Assembly: GCA_902496115.1 (NCBI GenBank)
Contig: CABUZK010000037.1
Location: forward strand, 1 to 18,488
From: an uncultured Collinsella sp.
Lineage (GTDB): Bacteria; Actinomycetota; Coriobacteriia; Coriobacteriales; Coriobacteriaceae
Direction of reading: 5' to 3'
Length of the DNA stretch: 18,488 nucleotides
This document shows, in pieces, positions 6,555 through 13,207 of this stretch. The notes beneath the pieces were generated by a model, which saw only the letters and a list, made by a program, of their open reading frames with translations, had not been told where the DNA came from and made no database searches. Within the stretch, counting starts at the first letter, position 1, and each line of letters opens with the position of its first letter. The translations under genes and the position numbers were made by a program.

Positions 6555-7352
6555 CTACTCAGCAAGTAGACGACGCAGCTCTTCTTCGACCGTGCGCACG
6601 TAGCGGACACGGTCATTGACACCGCGCATGCTGGGATTGCAGCTCTCCATCAGATAGGGATGGCCCACCACGTTGAGCATGTCGCGATCGTTTTCGTTAT
6701 CGCCAAACGCCATCATTTCGTTAGGTGAGATCCTCAGCGCGCAACCATAATCGGCAAGCGCGGACCCTTTGCCCGAATCAAAGCCGATAAAATCGGTCCA
6801 TTCGGTTCCCGACGTCATCACGTCGACACGGTCGCTAAAGAGGCGCTCGAAATACTCCAGCGCCGCCGGCTGCTCTGTCTCGGGCGTTTGAAACGCAATC
6901 TTAATGACATCCTCGTCAATGTCCTCGGGACGGTCGACCACCGCCACATCGCAGTGGACCTCATAGCGCAGGTGGTCAACAAACGCATCGTTGCCGCTTA
7001 TGGTGTAGAGGTGCCCCTCGCACGAAAGTGTCACGTCGGCATGGGGATAGGCGACCACGGCATTCGCGATATCCATCGCCAGATCACGCTCCATAGAGCG
7101 CTTGACGACGGCACGCCCCTCGCTCATGACGAGGGCGCCGTTTTCGCACACATAGGCAAGCTCGTCTGCCACCGGGGCAAACAGGTAGCGCAAGCTCGCA
7201 TATTGACGGCCACTCGCCGGCATAAACACAATGCCGCGACGATGCAGCTCATCGATGAGCTCAAAGGCCTCGGAACGCGGCTCGCGCTCCCCCGGATGCA
7301 GCAACGTGCCGTCCAAATCGCATGCAATCAGCCTGATTCCTTCAAGACCCAT
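6555..7352 (-). CDS. Cof-type HAD-superfamily phosphatase
   Basis: The product has 265 residues, the usual size of HAD IIB (Cof) sugar- or nucleotide-phosphate phosphatases. All motifs are present: DLDGT with nucleophile D12 and acid D14; PASGR (S47); the lysine of SGKGSAL (K195); and GDNENDRDML (217-226), whose acids bind magnesium. The cap domain lies between motifs II and III. The start at 7352 is chosen because GGGGGAAAG lies just upstream and MGLEGIRLIACDLDGT is the normal spacing to motif I. The frame is open to 7412, and an ATG at 7376 is a less likely alternative. The substrate is unknown. A strong hairpin separates it from the UreE-like gene upstream. Confidence 0.9.
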   Translation of the reverse strand: MGLEGIRLIACDLDGTLLHPGEREPRSEAFELIDELHRRGIVFMPASGRQYASLRYLFAPVADELAYVCENGALVMSEGRAVVKRSMERDLAMDIANAVVAYPHADVTLSCEGHLYTISGNDAFVDHLRYEVHCDVAVVDRPEDIDEDVIKIAFQTPETEQPAALEYFERLFSDRVDVMTSGTEWTDFIGFDSGKGSALADYGCALRISPNEMMAFGDNENDRDMLNVVGHPYLMESCNPSMRGVNDRVRYVRTVEEELRRLLAE

Positions 7353-7383
7353 ATGCTTTCCCCCACAGCATTTCATCAACAGC

Positions 7384-7422
7384 AAGACGGACTTTGAATA
7401 GTTGCCTCTCAAAGTCCGTCTT
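7384..7422 (-). terminator. Perfect 14-bp hairpin downstream of the UreE-like gene
   Basis: Arms 7384-7397 and 7409-7422 are perfectly complementary over 14 bp with an 11-base loop. The hairpin begins 14 bases after the stop of the minus-strand gene ending at 7436, so it probably ends the slyD-ureE-like transcript. The minus strand then reads GCTGTTGATG rather than a T run, so termination may be partial. Confidence 0.55.
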
Positions 7423-7435
7423 ACGCATACGCACG

Positions 7436-8017
7436 TTAACCGCGCGCCTTCTTTACGATCGTAAAGTCTGGAGCCATACTCACAACAACAACATCCGCCG
7501 CGCTCGATGCAAAGCGTCGACTGACATCGAGCTCGCGTGTGACCACCGAGAGCCGAACACCCTCGACACCCCGGAGCATGCGGCCCAAAACAGGCTGCAC
7601 CGGCGTATACATGCGCACGGTATAATCATCCGAGTCACCCCGGAAGAGCGGCGCATGCATGTTGCCGATCTCCCAGCACGCATGTGCGAGCACAATCGGA
7701 TCCATGCGGTCGACTTCGACCAAATAGACCTCGGCGCTGCGCAGGCGTACGACAACCACTACGGGCACCGTGCCCATGCGGTCAATAGCAAGCACGTCAC
7801 CGTCGGCAAGACGCTCGCCATCAGTGGCATCCAGCCGGGCATTCACCGTGCGCCCCAGCTCCGTCACGCCCACAAACAGGCGCGCATCAGCCTGGTCCCA
7901 ATCGAGTAGCAGCTCGTCAACCTCAAAGACGCCACCCAGCTCCCGACGAAGCAGGAGTTCATAGGACGGGTCGTTGAGATTTCCCAAGCGCTCCGTAGCT
8001 ACCAGGTCCACGGACAT
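7436..8017 (-). CDS. ureE: UreE-like nickel metallochaperone (orphan)
   Basis: The product has 193 residues. The N-terminal half, with alternating beta-strands and RTVNARLDATDGERLADGDV, fits the UreE N-terminal domain, and the second half has HACWEIGNMHAPLF followed by YTPVQPVLGRMLRGVEGV, matching the UreE nickel-binding domain pattern (the GNRH motif, whose last His binds Ni). Here the motif reads GNMH with H121 as ligand. UreE delivers nickel to urease, but no urease genes are in this window, and the C-terminal His-rich tail is absent. The ATG at 8017 is preferred to the adjoining TTG at 8020. Its Shine-Dalgarno GAGGAC lies inside the end of the upstream FKBP gene, four bases from it, so the two are translationally coupled. 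Homology is judged by motif only. Confidence 0.7.
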   Translation of the reverse strand: MSVDLVATERLGNLNDPSYELLLRRELGGVFEVDELLLDWDQADARLFVGVTELGRTVNARLDATDGERLADGDVLAIDRMGTVPVVVVVRLRSAEVYLVEVDRMDPIVLAHACWEIGNMHAPLFRGDSDDYTVRMYTPVQPVLGRMLRGVEGVRLSVVTRELDVSRRFASSAADVVVVSMAPDFTIVKKARG

Positions 8018-8020
8018 CAA

Positions 8021-8449
8021 CTAGTCCTCGACCTCGACGAGCTCGATATCAAAGTTGAGGTCCTTGCCGGCGAGCTCGTGGTTGGCGTCGAGCGTCACGG
8101 CCTCGGCCGTCACATCGATGACCACGGCGGGGACGGGCATGCCGCTCGGCGTGGACAGGAAGAGCTTCATGCCCTTCTCGATCTGCTCGATATTGGGAAC
8201 CTGCTCGGCCGGGAAGGTCAGGACCATCTCGGGGTTGCGCTCGCCGTAGGCATCGACAGCAGGAATGTGCACGGTCTTCTTCTCGCCCACCTGCATGTCG
8301 ACAACAGCGGCGTCGAAGCCCTTGATCATCTGGCCGGCGCCGCAGGTGAACTCCAGCGGCTCGCCGCGATCGTAGGAGCTATCGAACTGCGTGCCGTCGT
8401 CGAGCGTGCCGCGATAATGGGTCTTGACCTTCTTGCCCTGGTTGGACAT
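8021..8449 (-). CDS. slyD: SlyD-type FKBP peptidyl-prolyl cis-trans isomerase
   Basis: The product has 142 residues. The FKBP core includes KVKTHYRGTLDDGTQFDSS, EFTCGAGQMIKGFDAAV and the closing LAGKDLNFDIELVEV strand. The sequence from about residue 67 (DAYGERNPEMVLTFP) to 125 (LDANHELAG) is the insert-in-flap chaperone domain that marks the SlyD class. SlyD isomerises prolyl bonds, chaperones unfolded proteins and in E. coli supplies nickel to hydrogenase. The His/Cys-rich metal-binding tail of E. coli SlyD is missing here. The start at 8449 is set by GGAGGTT just upstream; an in-frame start at 8479 is less likely. It is the first gene of a pair with the UreE-like protein. Confidence 0.92.
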   Translation of the reverse strand: MSNQGKKVKTHYRGTLDDGTQFDSSYDRGEPLEFTCGAGQMIKGFDAAVVDMQVGEKKTVHIPAVDAYGERNPEMVLTFPAEQVPNIEQIEKGMKLFLSTPSGMPVPAVVIDVTAEAVTLDANHELAGKDLNFDIELVEVED

Positions 8450-8569
8450 GGTAACCTCCGTGATAAGGGCGGCGCACAACGCGGGCCGCCATGAACATAT
8501 GGCGCTAACTATACCCTAGTCATACAATTCAATGACAGTTTGCAAAGAAACGCTGCAACCGGAGGAACC

Positions 8570-9583
8570 ATGGCATATCCCGTATTTGACCTACACTGCG
8601 ACACCGCTGACCGCATCGGCTGGGCCACACTCGATCTCGACCTGCGCTTTACCGCCGGCACCGACGGTTATTTCCCCGGCGACGAAACGCATCCGCAAGA
8701 TTTCGATCTCATCGAGGGCAACGCCTGCGCCATCTCGCTCGCAAAGATCGGCAACACGCCGTGGGCACAGTGCTTCGCCACGTTTGTCCCCGACGAGATT
8801 CCCACCGCCCACGCCGCGCGCTTCCAGGCGCAAATCATGGCGCATATGAGCGGCCAGGCCATGCTCAACCACGACCGCATGGTCAACGTACGCAGCGCCG
8901 CAGACATTCGCCCCGCGCTCAAGGACGGCAAGGTCGCCTGCATCCACACCATCGAAAACGCCACGTTCTTTGCCGAGGACCCCGCGCTGATCGAGGTGCT
9001 CAAGAGCTTGGGCGTGCTTATGTCGTCACTCAGCTGGAACGCGCAGGGACCGCTCGCGAGCGGGCACGATACCCACGCCGGCCTCACCGCTGCCGGCATC
9101 GAGGCACTTACGCAGATGGAGCACGCCGGCATGGTGCTCGACGTCTCCCACCTCAACGATGAGTGCTTTGACGAGGTTGTCGCCCACGCCACGCGCCCCT
9201 TCGTCGCCAGCCACTCCAACTCCCGTGTGGTTTGCGGCGTCAAGCGCAACCTCACCGACGACCAGTTCCGTACCATTCGCGACATGGGCGGCATCGTCGG
9301 CCTCAACTACTGCAGCGAGTTCCTCTCCAACGAAGCAACCGACGAGACCGCCGCAGATGTCACCTTCGACCAGCTGGCAGCCCATATCGAACACTGGCTC
9401 GACCTGGGCGGCGAAGATGTCATCGCGCTCGGCGGCGACTGGGACGGCGCCAAGGTACCCGACTTCCTCTCCGATGCCAGCAAGATGCCCGAGTTCCAGA
9501 ACATGCTCTCCAAGCACTTTGGCAAGACCGTGATGCAGAAGCTCTGCAGCGACAACGCGCTTGCCTTCTTTGAGCGTTATTAA
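8570..9583 (+). CDS. Membrane (renal-type) dipeptidase family M19
   Basis: The product has 337 residues. The enzyme hydrolyses dipeptides, often with broad specificity including D-residues at the second position, using a two-zinc centre. The expected ligands are all visible: HxD at 9-11 (FDLHCDTADR), E129 (CIHTIENATFF), H194 (LDVSHLND) and H215 (VASHSNSR), plus the DWDG motif in IALGGDWDGA near the C-terminus. There is no signal peptide or membrane segment, so despite the family name this form is cytoplasmic. ATG at 8570 is chosen because GGAGGA lies four bases upstream. The frame is open from TTG at 8540, which lacks such support. Confidence 0.93.
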   Translation: MAYPVFDLHCDTADRIGWATLDLDLRFTAGTDGYFPGDETHPQDFDLIEGNACAISLAKIGNTPWAQCFATFVPDEIPTAHAARFQAQIMAHMSGQAMLNHDRMVNVRSAADIRPALKDGKVACIHTIENATFFAEDPALIEVLKSLGVLMSSLSWNAQGPLASGHDTHAGLTAAGIEALTQMEHAGMVLDVSHLNDECFDEVVAHATRPFVASHSNSRVVCGVKRNLTDDQFRTIRDMGGIVGLNYCSEFLSNEATDETAADVTFDQLAAHIEHWLDLGGEDVIALGGDWDGAKVPDFLSDASKMPEFQNMLSKHFGKTVMQKLCSDNALAFFERY

Positions 9584-9599
9584 TTTCACATCCCTTGAG

Positions 9600-9635
9600 C
9601 GGGCCGGCATGCCGAGCGGTCGACATGCCGGCCCG
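9600..9635 (+). terminator. Hairpin after the dipeptidase gene
   Basis: A perfect 12-bp GC-rich stem (9600-9611 with 9624-9635) with a 12-base loop stands 17 bases after the dipeptidase stop. It is followed by TCCCC rather than a T run, so it is terminator-like but may be leaky into the next gene, 22 bases on. Confidence 0.5.
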
Positions 9636-9657
9636 TCCCCAATCCAAAGGATAACTT

Positions 9658-10434
9658 TTGACGCAGCAATTTACGGTTTTCCTACCCCGACCGGATGGGA
9701 TGCCCATCCCCGTCGTCGTTACCAAAAAGCGCGTCAAGAACTTCAACCTGCGCGTCACATCGAGCGGTGAGGTCCACGCCAGCGCACCGCTCGACGCCAG
9801 CCGCAAGCGTATCGAAGTGTTTGTAAAGCGCAACAACGGCTGGATTATCAGCCGACTTGCCCAGCGCGAGCAACGTCAGGCGACGGCGCGAGAACCGCTC
9901 AGTCCCCTCTCGATCATTGCGCTTTGGGGCAAGCCCATCACGGTACAGGACGCACTCGATCACAACTTTGCATCACCCGCACCGCGACCCAAACAGGTCA
10001 CCTTCGCAAGTTTTATGGGTACCGACGAATCGAACGGAGGCCCACAGGCCAAGCGGCGCGCAATCCTCGACGGCCTAACGTCCGACGAGCTCCAAGTCCA
10101 TATCGACCAGCTCTATACGTCCGAGGTCACATCGGCGCTACGCGATATGGTGCACGCATACGAAATCGCAATGGGTGTCGCCGTTTCCCGCGTTTCCGTA
10201 CGCAGCATGAAAACGCGCTGGGGCTCGTGCACGCCCAAAACCGGCGCCATTCGCATCGCACGAGAACTTGCCGCCTACCCCGTCGAATGCCTCGACATGG
10301 TTGTCGCCCACGAGCTCGTCCACTTGCTCGAGCCAAGCCACAATCAGCGGTTCCACGCCCTGCTCGACACGTACTGCCCCAACAATAGAGCTCTGTCGCA
10401 GCGACTCAAAAAACCGCCCGCCAACGAGCTTTAG
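9658..10434 (+). CDS. YgjP/SprT-like zinc metallopeptidase (M48-related, DUF45)
   Basis: The product has 258 residues. The C-terminal domain carries the hallmarks of the YgjP family: KTRWGSCTPKTGAIRIAREL (185-204) and the zinc-protease motif HELVH (218-222) with a third histidine at 228 (EPSHNQRFH) and E219 as catalytic base. The N-terminal strand-rich region has KKRVKNFNLRVTSSGEVHASAP, also characteristic. The family is probably proteolytic, but its physiological substrate is unknown. The only good start is TTG at 9658, supported by AAAGGA six bases upstream. A linker at about residues 105-140 is longer than I expect for the family. Its stop is six bases from the convergent folB stop. Confidence 0.88.
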   Translation: MTQQFTVFLPRPDGMPIPVVVTKKRVKNFNLRVTSSGEVHASAPLDASRKRIEVFVKRNNGWIISRLAQREQRQATAREPLSPLSIIALWGKPITVQDALDHNFASPAPRPKQVTFASFMGTDESNGGPQAKRRAILDGLTSDELQVHIDQLYTSEVTSALRDMVHAYEIAMGVAVSRVSVRSMKTRWGSCTPKTGAIRIARELAAYPVECLDMVVAHELVHLLEPSHNQRFHALLDTYCPNNRALSQRLKKPPANEL

Positions 10435-10440
10435 CGTCAG

Positions 10441-10926
10441 CTAGCGCACGCGCTCGATCTCGACGCCACAGCTTGCCAGGGGAAGACCGACGGGCGCCCA
10501 AGGCTTATCGAGCTTAACACGCACGCCAAGCAGCAAGGGATAACGACGTAGCAGCATCTGGGCCACACCCTCGGCTGCAGCCTCGATGAGCTTAAACGTA
10601 TGCTCGCGCAGATAGCCATCGACATCGTGGCACACCGAGCCGTAATCAATAGAGGCATCCAGGTTATCGTGCTCCCCCGCCGCGCGCAGGTCGGCATAGA
10701 GCACCAAGGACACGACAAACTTCTGCCCCAGGGCGTTTTCCTCGGGATACACGCCGTGGTTGGCAAAGACCTCGAGACCATCGATAGTAATGCGGTCGGC
10801 ATGGCGCAGGTCGTCATAGCTCACATGGGGCACCGCCGTTGCGGCGGAAATCTCGCCCCTGCCACGACGGGCAAGCTCGGCACCCTCGGTCTTGGTTGCA
10901 TTCTCGGGCAGCTTTTTGTTAGTCAT
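10441..10926 (-). CDS. folB: Dihydroneopterin aldolase with N-terminal extension
   Basis: FolB converts 7,8-dihydroneopterin to 6-hydroxymethyl-7,8-dihydropterin and glycolaldehyde in folate synthesis. The core begins at about residue 44 with DRITIDGLEVFANHGVYPEE, giving the active-site glutamate (62 or 63), and ends with VRVKLDKPWAP, whose K141 is the catalytic lysine, followed by GVEIER. FolB is normally about 120 residues; this product has 161 because of a charged, probably disordered 43-residue front. No internal Met occurs in that front and GGAGA precedes ATG 10926, so the long form seems real. It is the last gene of a folE-HD-folB group on the minus strand. Confidence 0.92.
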   Translation of the reverse strand: MTNKKLPENATKTEGAELARRGRGEISAATAVPHVSYDDLRHADRITIDGLEVFANHGVYPEENALGQKFVVSLVLYADLRAAGEHDNLDASIDYGSVCHDVDGYLREHTFKLIEAAAEGVAQMLLRRYPLLLGVRVKLDKPWAPVGLPLASCGVEIERVR

Positions 10927-10969
10927 CGCGATCGTCTCCTTCGTTCAGAACCCCGACCGCGCATACCGA

Positions 10970-11551
10970 CTACACGCGAATCGACAGGTTCTTTTTATCA
11001 TCGCTCCAGTTGCAGGCATTGCGCGCAGGGCATGCAAAGCAGGCGCGCGACGCTTTGTCGGCTGCATAGAGCAGACGCTCAAGCGGCTGGCTGTTCACGC
11101 GCAGCTTTCGATGGCCCAGAATGGCCGTCTTAATGGCTGCGGCATCTGTCGGCTCAAACGCCACGTCTTCGGGCATGCCGCCGAGAATCGCATCGGCGAC
11201 GCGTTCGCTTGCAACATCATGGGATATACCCGATTCATACTGTTCATCTTTGCCGATATCGTGAAGAAGTGCCGTGGCATAGATGACCTCGCGGTCAAAT
11301 TTGAGCTCTTCCTCGAGATTCTTGATCCACATAATACGGGCGACATCCAGCAGATGGTCGATACCGTGGCGGCAAAAGATGCGCCCCGATTCCAACTGCG
11401 CAATGTTTCCCAGATGCCGCCGGAACAGTCCGTTGGCACAGATGTAATCAATGCGAGGCATGGCACCAAAGGGAGTCAGGCCCGAAGCCATAAAGCCGCG
11501 ACGCGACGTTCCTTCATCGGTCTTCGATGCAAAGTCGTTGACGACTCTCAT
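10970..11551 (-). CDS. HD-domain phosphohydrolase in folate operon
   Basis: The product has 193 residues. HD metal ligands are clear: RHGIDHLLDV (H62, H66), LLHDIGK (H97, D98), SHDVASE (H111) and YAADKASR (D165). The C-terminus has a small cysteine cluster, CFACPARNACNW (C171, C174, C180), that could bind zinc. The ATG at 11551 is two bases past the folE stop, with no strong ribosome binding site of its own, suggesting coupling. MPRIDYI at residue 31 is where I expect most homologs to begin, so the first 30 residues may be extra. Proteins of this type occur next to folE in clostridial folate clusters (from memory). Removing phosphates from dihydroneopterin triphosphate is a reasonable inferred role, not shown. 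Confidence 0.82.
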   Translation of the reverse strand: MRVVNDFASKTDEGTSRRGFMASGLTPFGAMPRIDYICANGLFRRHLGNIAQLESGRIFCRHGIDHLLDVARIMWIKNLEEELKFDREVIYATALLHDIGKDEQYESGISHDVASERVADAILGGMPEDVAFEPTDAAAIKTAILGHRKLRVNSQPLERLLYAADKASRACFACPARNACNWSDDKKNLSIRV

Positions 11552-11553
11552 GG

Positions 11554-12111
11554 TTAGCGGCCCAGCATCCTAAAGAATCGCTCCTCGAGCGACGGATCGG
11601 TCTCAAAGACACCGCGACGAGCAAGCGTTACGGTCTTGGTACCGGGCTTTTGCACGCCGCGCATGGTCATGCACATATGCTCGGCTTCCATCAGCACGAT
11701 TGCCCCTTGGGGGGCAAGATATTCCATGAGGGCATCGGCAACCTGTGTACACAGCTGCTCCTGCAGCTGCAGACGACGGGCATAGACCTCAACCGTGCGA
11801 GCAAGCTTAGACAGACCCGCCACGCGGCCGTTAGGGATATAGCCGATCGCAGCCTTGCCATAAAACGGCAGCAGATGGTGCTCGCACAGCGAGTAAAACG
11901 TGATGTCGCGCTCGATAACTAAATCGTTCGAAGCGACGGCAAAAGTTTTGGACAGGTGCTCCTCAGCGCTCTGGTCCATGCCGCCGGCAATCTCGCCATA
12001 CATGCGGGCGACGCGTGCCGGCGTCTCCAGCAGGCCCTCACGAGTTGGGTCCTCGCCTATGCCCTCAAGCAACAGCTTTATGGCGGTCTCAACTTTTTCC
12101 TGATCGACCAT
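11554..12111 (-). CDS. folE: GTP cyclohydrolase I
   Basis: FolE converts GTP to 7,8-dihydroneopterin triphosphate and formate, the first step of folate synthesis. The product has 185 residues. The zinc site is complete: C76 and H79 in FYSLCEHHLLPF, and C147 in EHMCMTMRGV. Other conserved blocks are EDPTREGLLETPARVARMY, GYIPNGRVAGLSKLAR and VEVYARRLQLQEQL. This is the classical type IA enzyme with intact zinc ligands, not FolE2. ATG at 12111 follows a GTGAGG-like Shine-Dalgarno. It sits 66 bases after nrdG in the same direction, so readthrough from the nrd genes is possible. Confidence 0.97.
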   Translation of the reverse strand: MVDQEKVETAIKLLLEGIGEDPTREGLLETPARVARMYGEIAGGMDQSAEEHLSKTFAVASNDLVIERDITFYSLCEHHLLPFYGKAAIGYIPNGRVAGLSKLARTVEVYARRLQLQEQLCTQVADALMEYLAPQGAIVLMEAEHMCMTMRGVQKPGTKTVTLARRGVFETDPSLEERFFRMLGR

Positions 12112-12177
12112 CTAGGCCTCACTCTTCCGATTTTGCGTTCGCGCTATGGTACCACGCCCTCCGGCATCGGCCACAAG

Positions 12178-12759
12178 CTACATAGTATGGGTCGAATAGA
12201 CCGGATCGTCTCGCCAAAGCTCCACAGCGTCGCAAAGCGAAACGCCCTCGCGCGCGGCACGAGTGCGCGTGGCGTTCATGTCGATCACCCGCTGATTACT
12301 CGAACCCCTAAAACGCAAGGAGATATCGTACAGGTCTTGAACGAACGGGCCGTCCACCAACATATCGAGGCAGGCAAGGATACGGTCCGTCACCTCGGTA
12401 TGATGACGGCCGCCCGGCATAAGTTCCTCGAGCACGTCGCCGGTAAAGCACCAAATGGTCTTCCCCGACTCCACAGGATAGGCCGCACGCACGCGTTCGA
12501 TAAAGTCAACGAGACCCGCCTGATTCTCGGGTTCCATGGGCTCGCCACCCAGAATCGTCAGGCCATCAATAAAGGGATGGTCAAGACTCTCGATAATCTT
12601 GTCCTCGACGGCACGGTCGAACGGTTCACCCGCGGCAAAGTCCCACGCGACGGAGTTAAAGCAATTTTTGCACCCGCGACGGCACCCGCTCACAAACAGA
12701 GAAGTACGAACACCTTCCCCATCAGCAATGTCGAAATACTTAATGTTCGCGTAGTTCAT
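12178..12759 (-). CDS. nrdG: Anaerobic ribonucleoside-triphosphate reductase activating protein
   Basis: NrdG is a radical-SAM enzyme that installs the glycyl radical on NrdD. The product has 193 residues and begins MNYANIKYFDIADGEGVRTS. The radical-SAM cluster motif CxxxCxxC is at C26, C30 and C33 (SGCRRGCKNCFN), and the SAM-binding GGE motif is in TILGGEPM. The start at 12759 is chosen because GGGAGAG lies six bases upstream and family members begin here. The open frame extends to 12876 through a large inverted repeat. The leader contains the palindrome CTCCCGGGAG (12768-12777), which overlaps the Shine-Dalgarno and could mask it. A TATACT -10-like hexamer at 12900-12895 suggests its own promoter, but without a good -35. 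Confidence 0.93.
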   Translation of the reverse strand: MNYANIKYFDIADGEGVRTSLFVSGCRRGCKNCFNSVAWDFAAGEPFDRAVEDKIIESLDHPFIDGLTILGGEPMEPENQAGLVDFIERVRAAYPVESGKTIWCFTGDVLEELMPGGRHHTEVTDRILACLDMLVDGPFVQDLYDISLRFRGSSNQRVIDMNATRTRAAREGVSLCDAVELWRDDPVYSTHTM

Positions 12760-12774
12760 AGGTAACTCTCCCGG

Positions 12775-12858
12775 GAGGCCGGGACATATCATCCCGTCCT
12801 CAAATATTCTCGGCCTTCGGCCTGCGAAACTGCGGGCGGGACGATATACCCCGGCCTC
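12775..12858 (-). repeat. Long inverted repeat in the nrdG leader
   Basis: Arms 12775-12799 and 12834-12858 (25 nt each) are near-complementary. On the minus-strand RNA every position pairs except one, using three G-U wobbles; on the plus strand three positions would mismatch. The loop holds a smaller GGCC-TTC-GGCC hairpin. The bias toward minus-strand pairing suggests selection as RNA in the nrdG leader. Confidence 0.65.
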
Positions 12859-12875
12859 ATGCAAAGGGTAACTCA

Positions 12876-13001
12876 ATGAACGAAGCGAACATCGAGTATA
12901 GGGTTCGAGGTCTAATAAATACTTTGTTGCAGCCCAACCGTCATCGCAAGCAAATCGCAGCTGCAGCTCGAATTATTTCCGCTAAGAACTTCGAGAAGTG
13001 A
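12876..13001 (+). CDS. Possible 41-residue basic small protein
   Basis: The ATG at 12876 follows AAAGGG with a seven-base spacer and reads 41 codons to TGA. The product begins MNEANIEYRVRGLINTLLQP and has ten Arg/Lys residues and an Ala/Ile-rich segment. I do not recognise it. Its third codon positions are far less GC-rich than those of nearby genes, so it may be chance or a remnant rather than a gene. Confidence 0.22.
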   Translation: MNEANIEYRVRGLINTLLQPNRHRKQIAAAARIISAKNFEK

Positions 13002-13004
13002 GCA

Positions 13005-13207
13005 GACCGCATGCTGCATCTCAGCTACGTCAACTTGGCTGAACCGAGAGGGCCGCTTGGGCTTTTGCTCGATATGAGTTCCGCACGCAAAGAAGGCCAC
13101 TTAATGTGGCCTTCGTCTTGCGCAGGACTGTCCGAAATAGCGAGCAAATGCCCAAGCGGCCCTCTCGGTTCAGCCCCGGAGCGGTATTAGAGATGCAGCA
13201 CGCGGTC
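13005..13207. repeat. Large palindromic repeat including the 3' end of nrdD
   Basis: A 35-nt arm at 13037-13071 matches the reverse complement of 13141-13175 with one mismatch. Fourteen bases outside each arm, a second 18-nt pair matches with one mismatch (13005-13022 and 13190-13207); the latter encodes the last NrdD residues DRVLHL. The equal 14-base spacers show that the two sides derive from one sequence. The centre carries a hairpin at 13092-13114. Confidence 0.85.
13092..13114 (-). terminator. Terminator-like hairpin downstream of nrdD
   Basis: GAAGGCCAC and GTGGCCTTC form a perfect 9-bp stem with a five-base loop. On the minus strand it is followed by TTTG, on the plus strand by GTCTTG. 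It may end part of the nrdD transcripts before nrdG. It lies almost at the centre of the larger inverted repeat. Confidence 0.5.

Larger units (their letters stand above)
12760..13186. other. 427-base gap between nrdD and nrdG, rich in inverted repeats
   Basis: The gap is long for a nrdDG pair. It contains, in plus-strand order, the nrdG Shine-Dalgarno palindrome, a 25-nt-arm inverted repeat (12775-12858), a 41-codon plus-strand open frame (12876-13001), and a second large inverted repeat (13005-13207) with a terminator-like hairpin near its centre. The open frame has low GC at third codon positions, unlike neighbours, which hints at foreign or non-coding origin. Confidence 0.6.
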
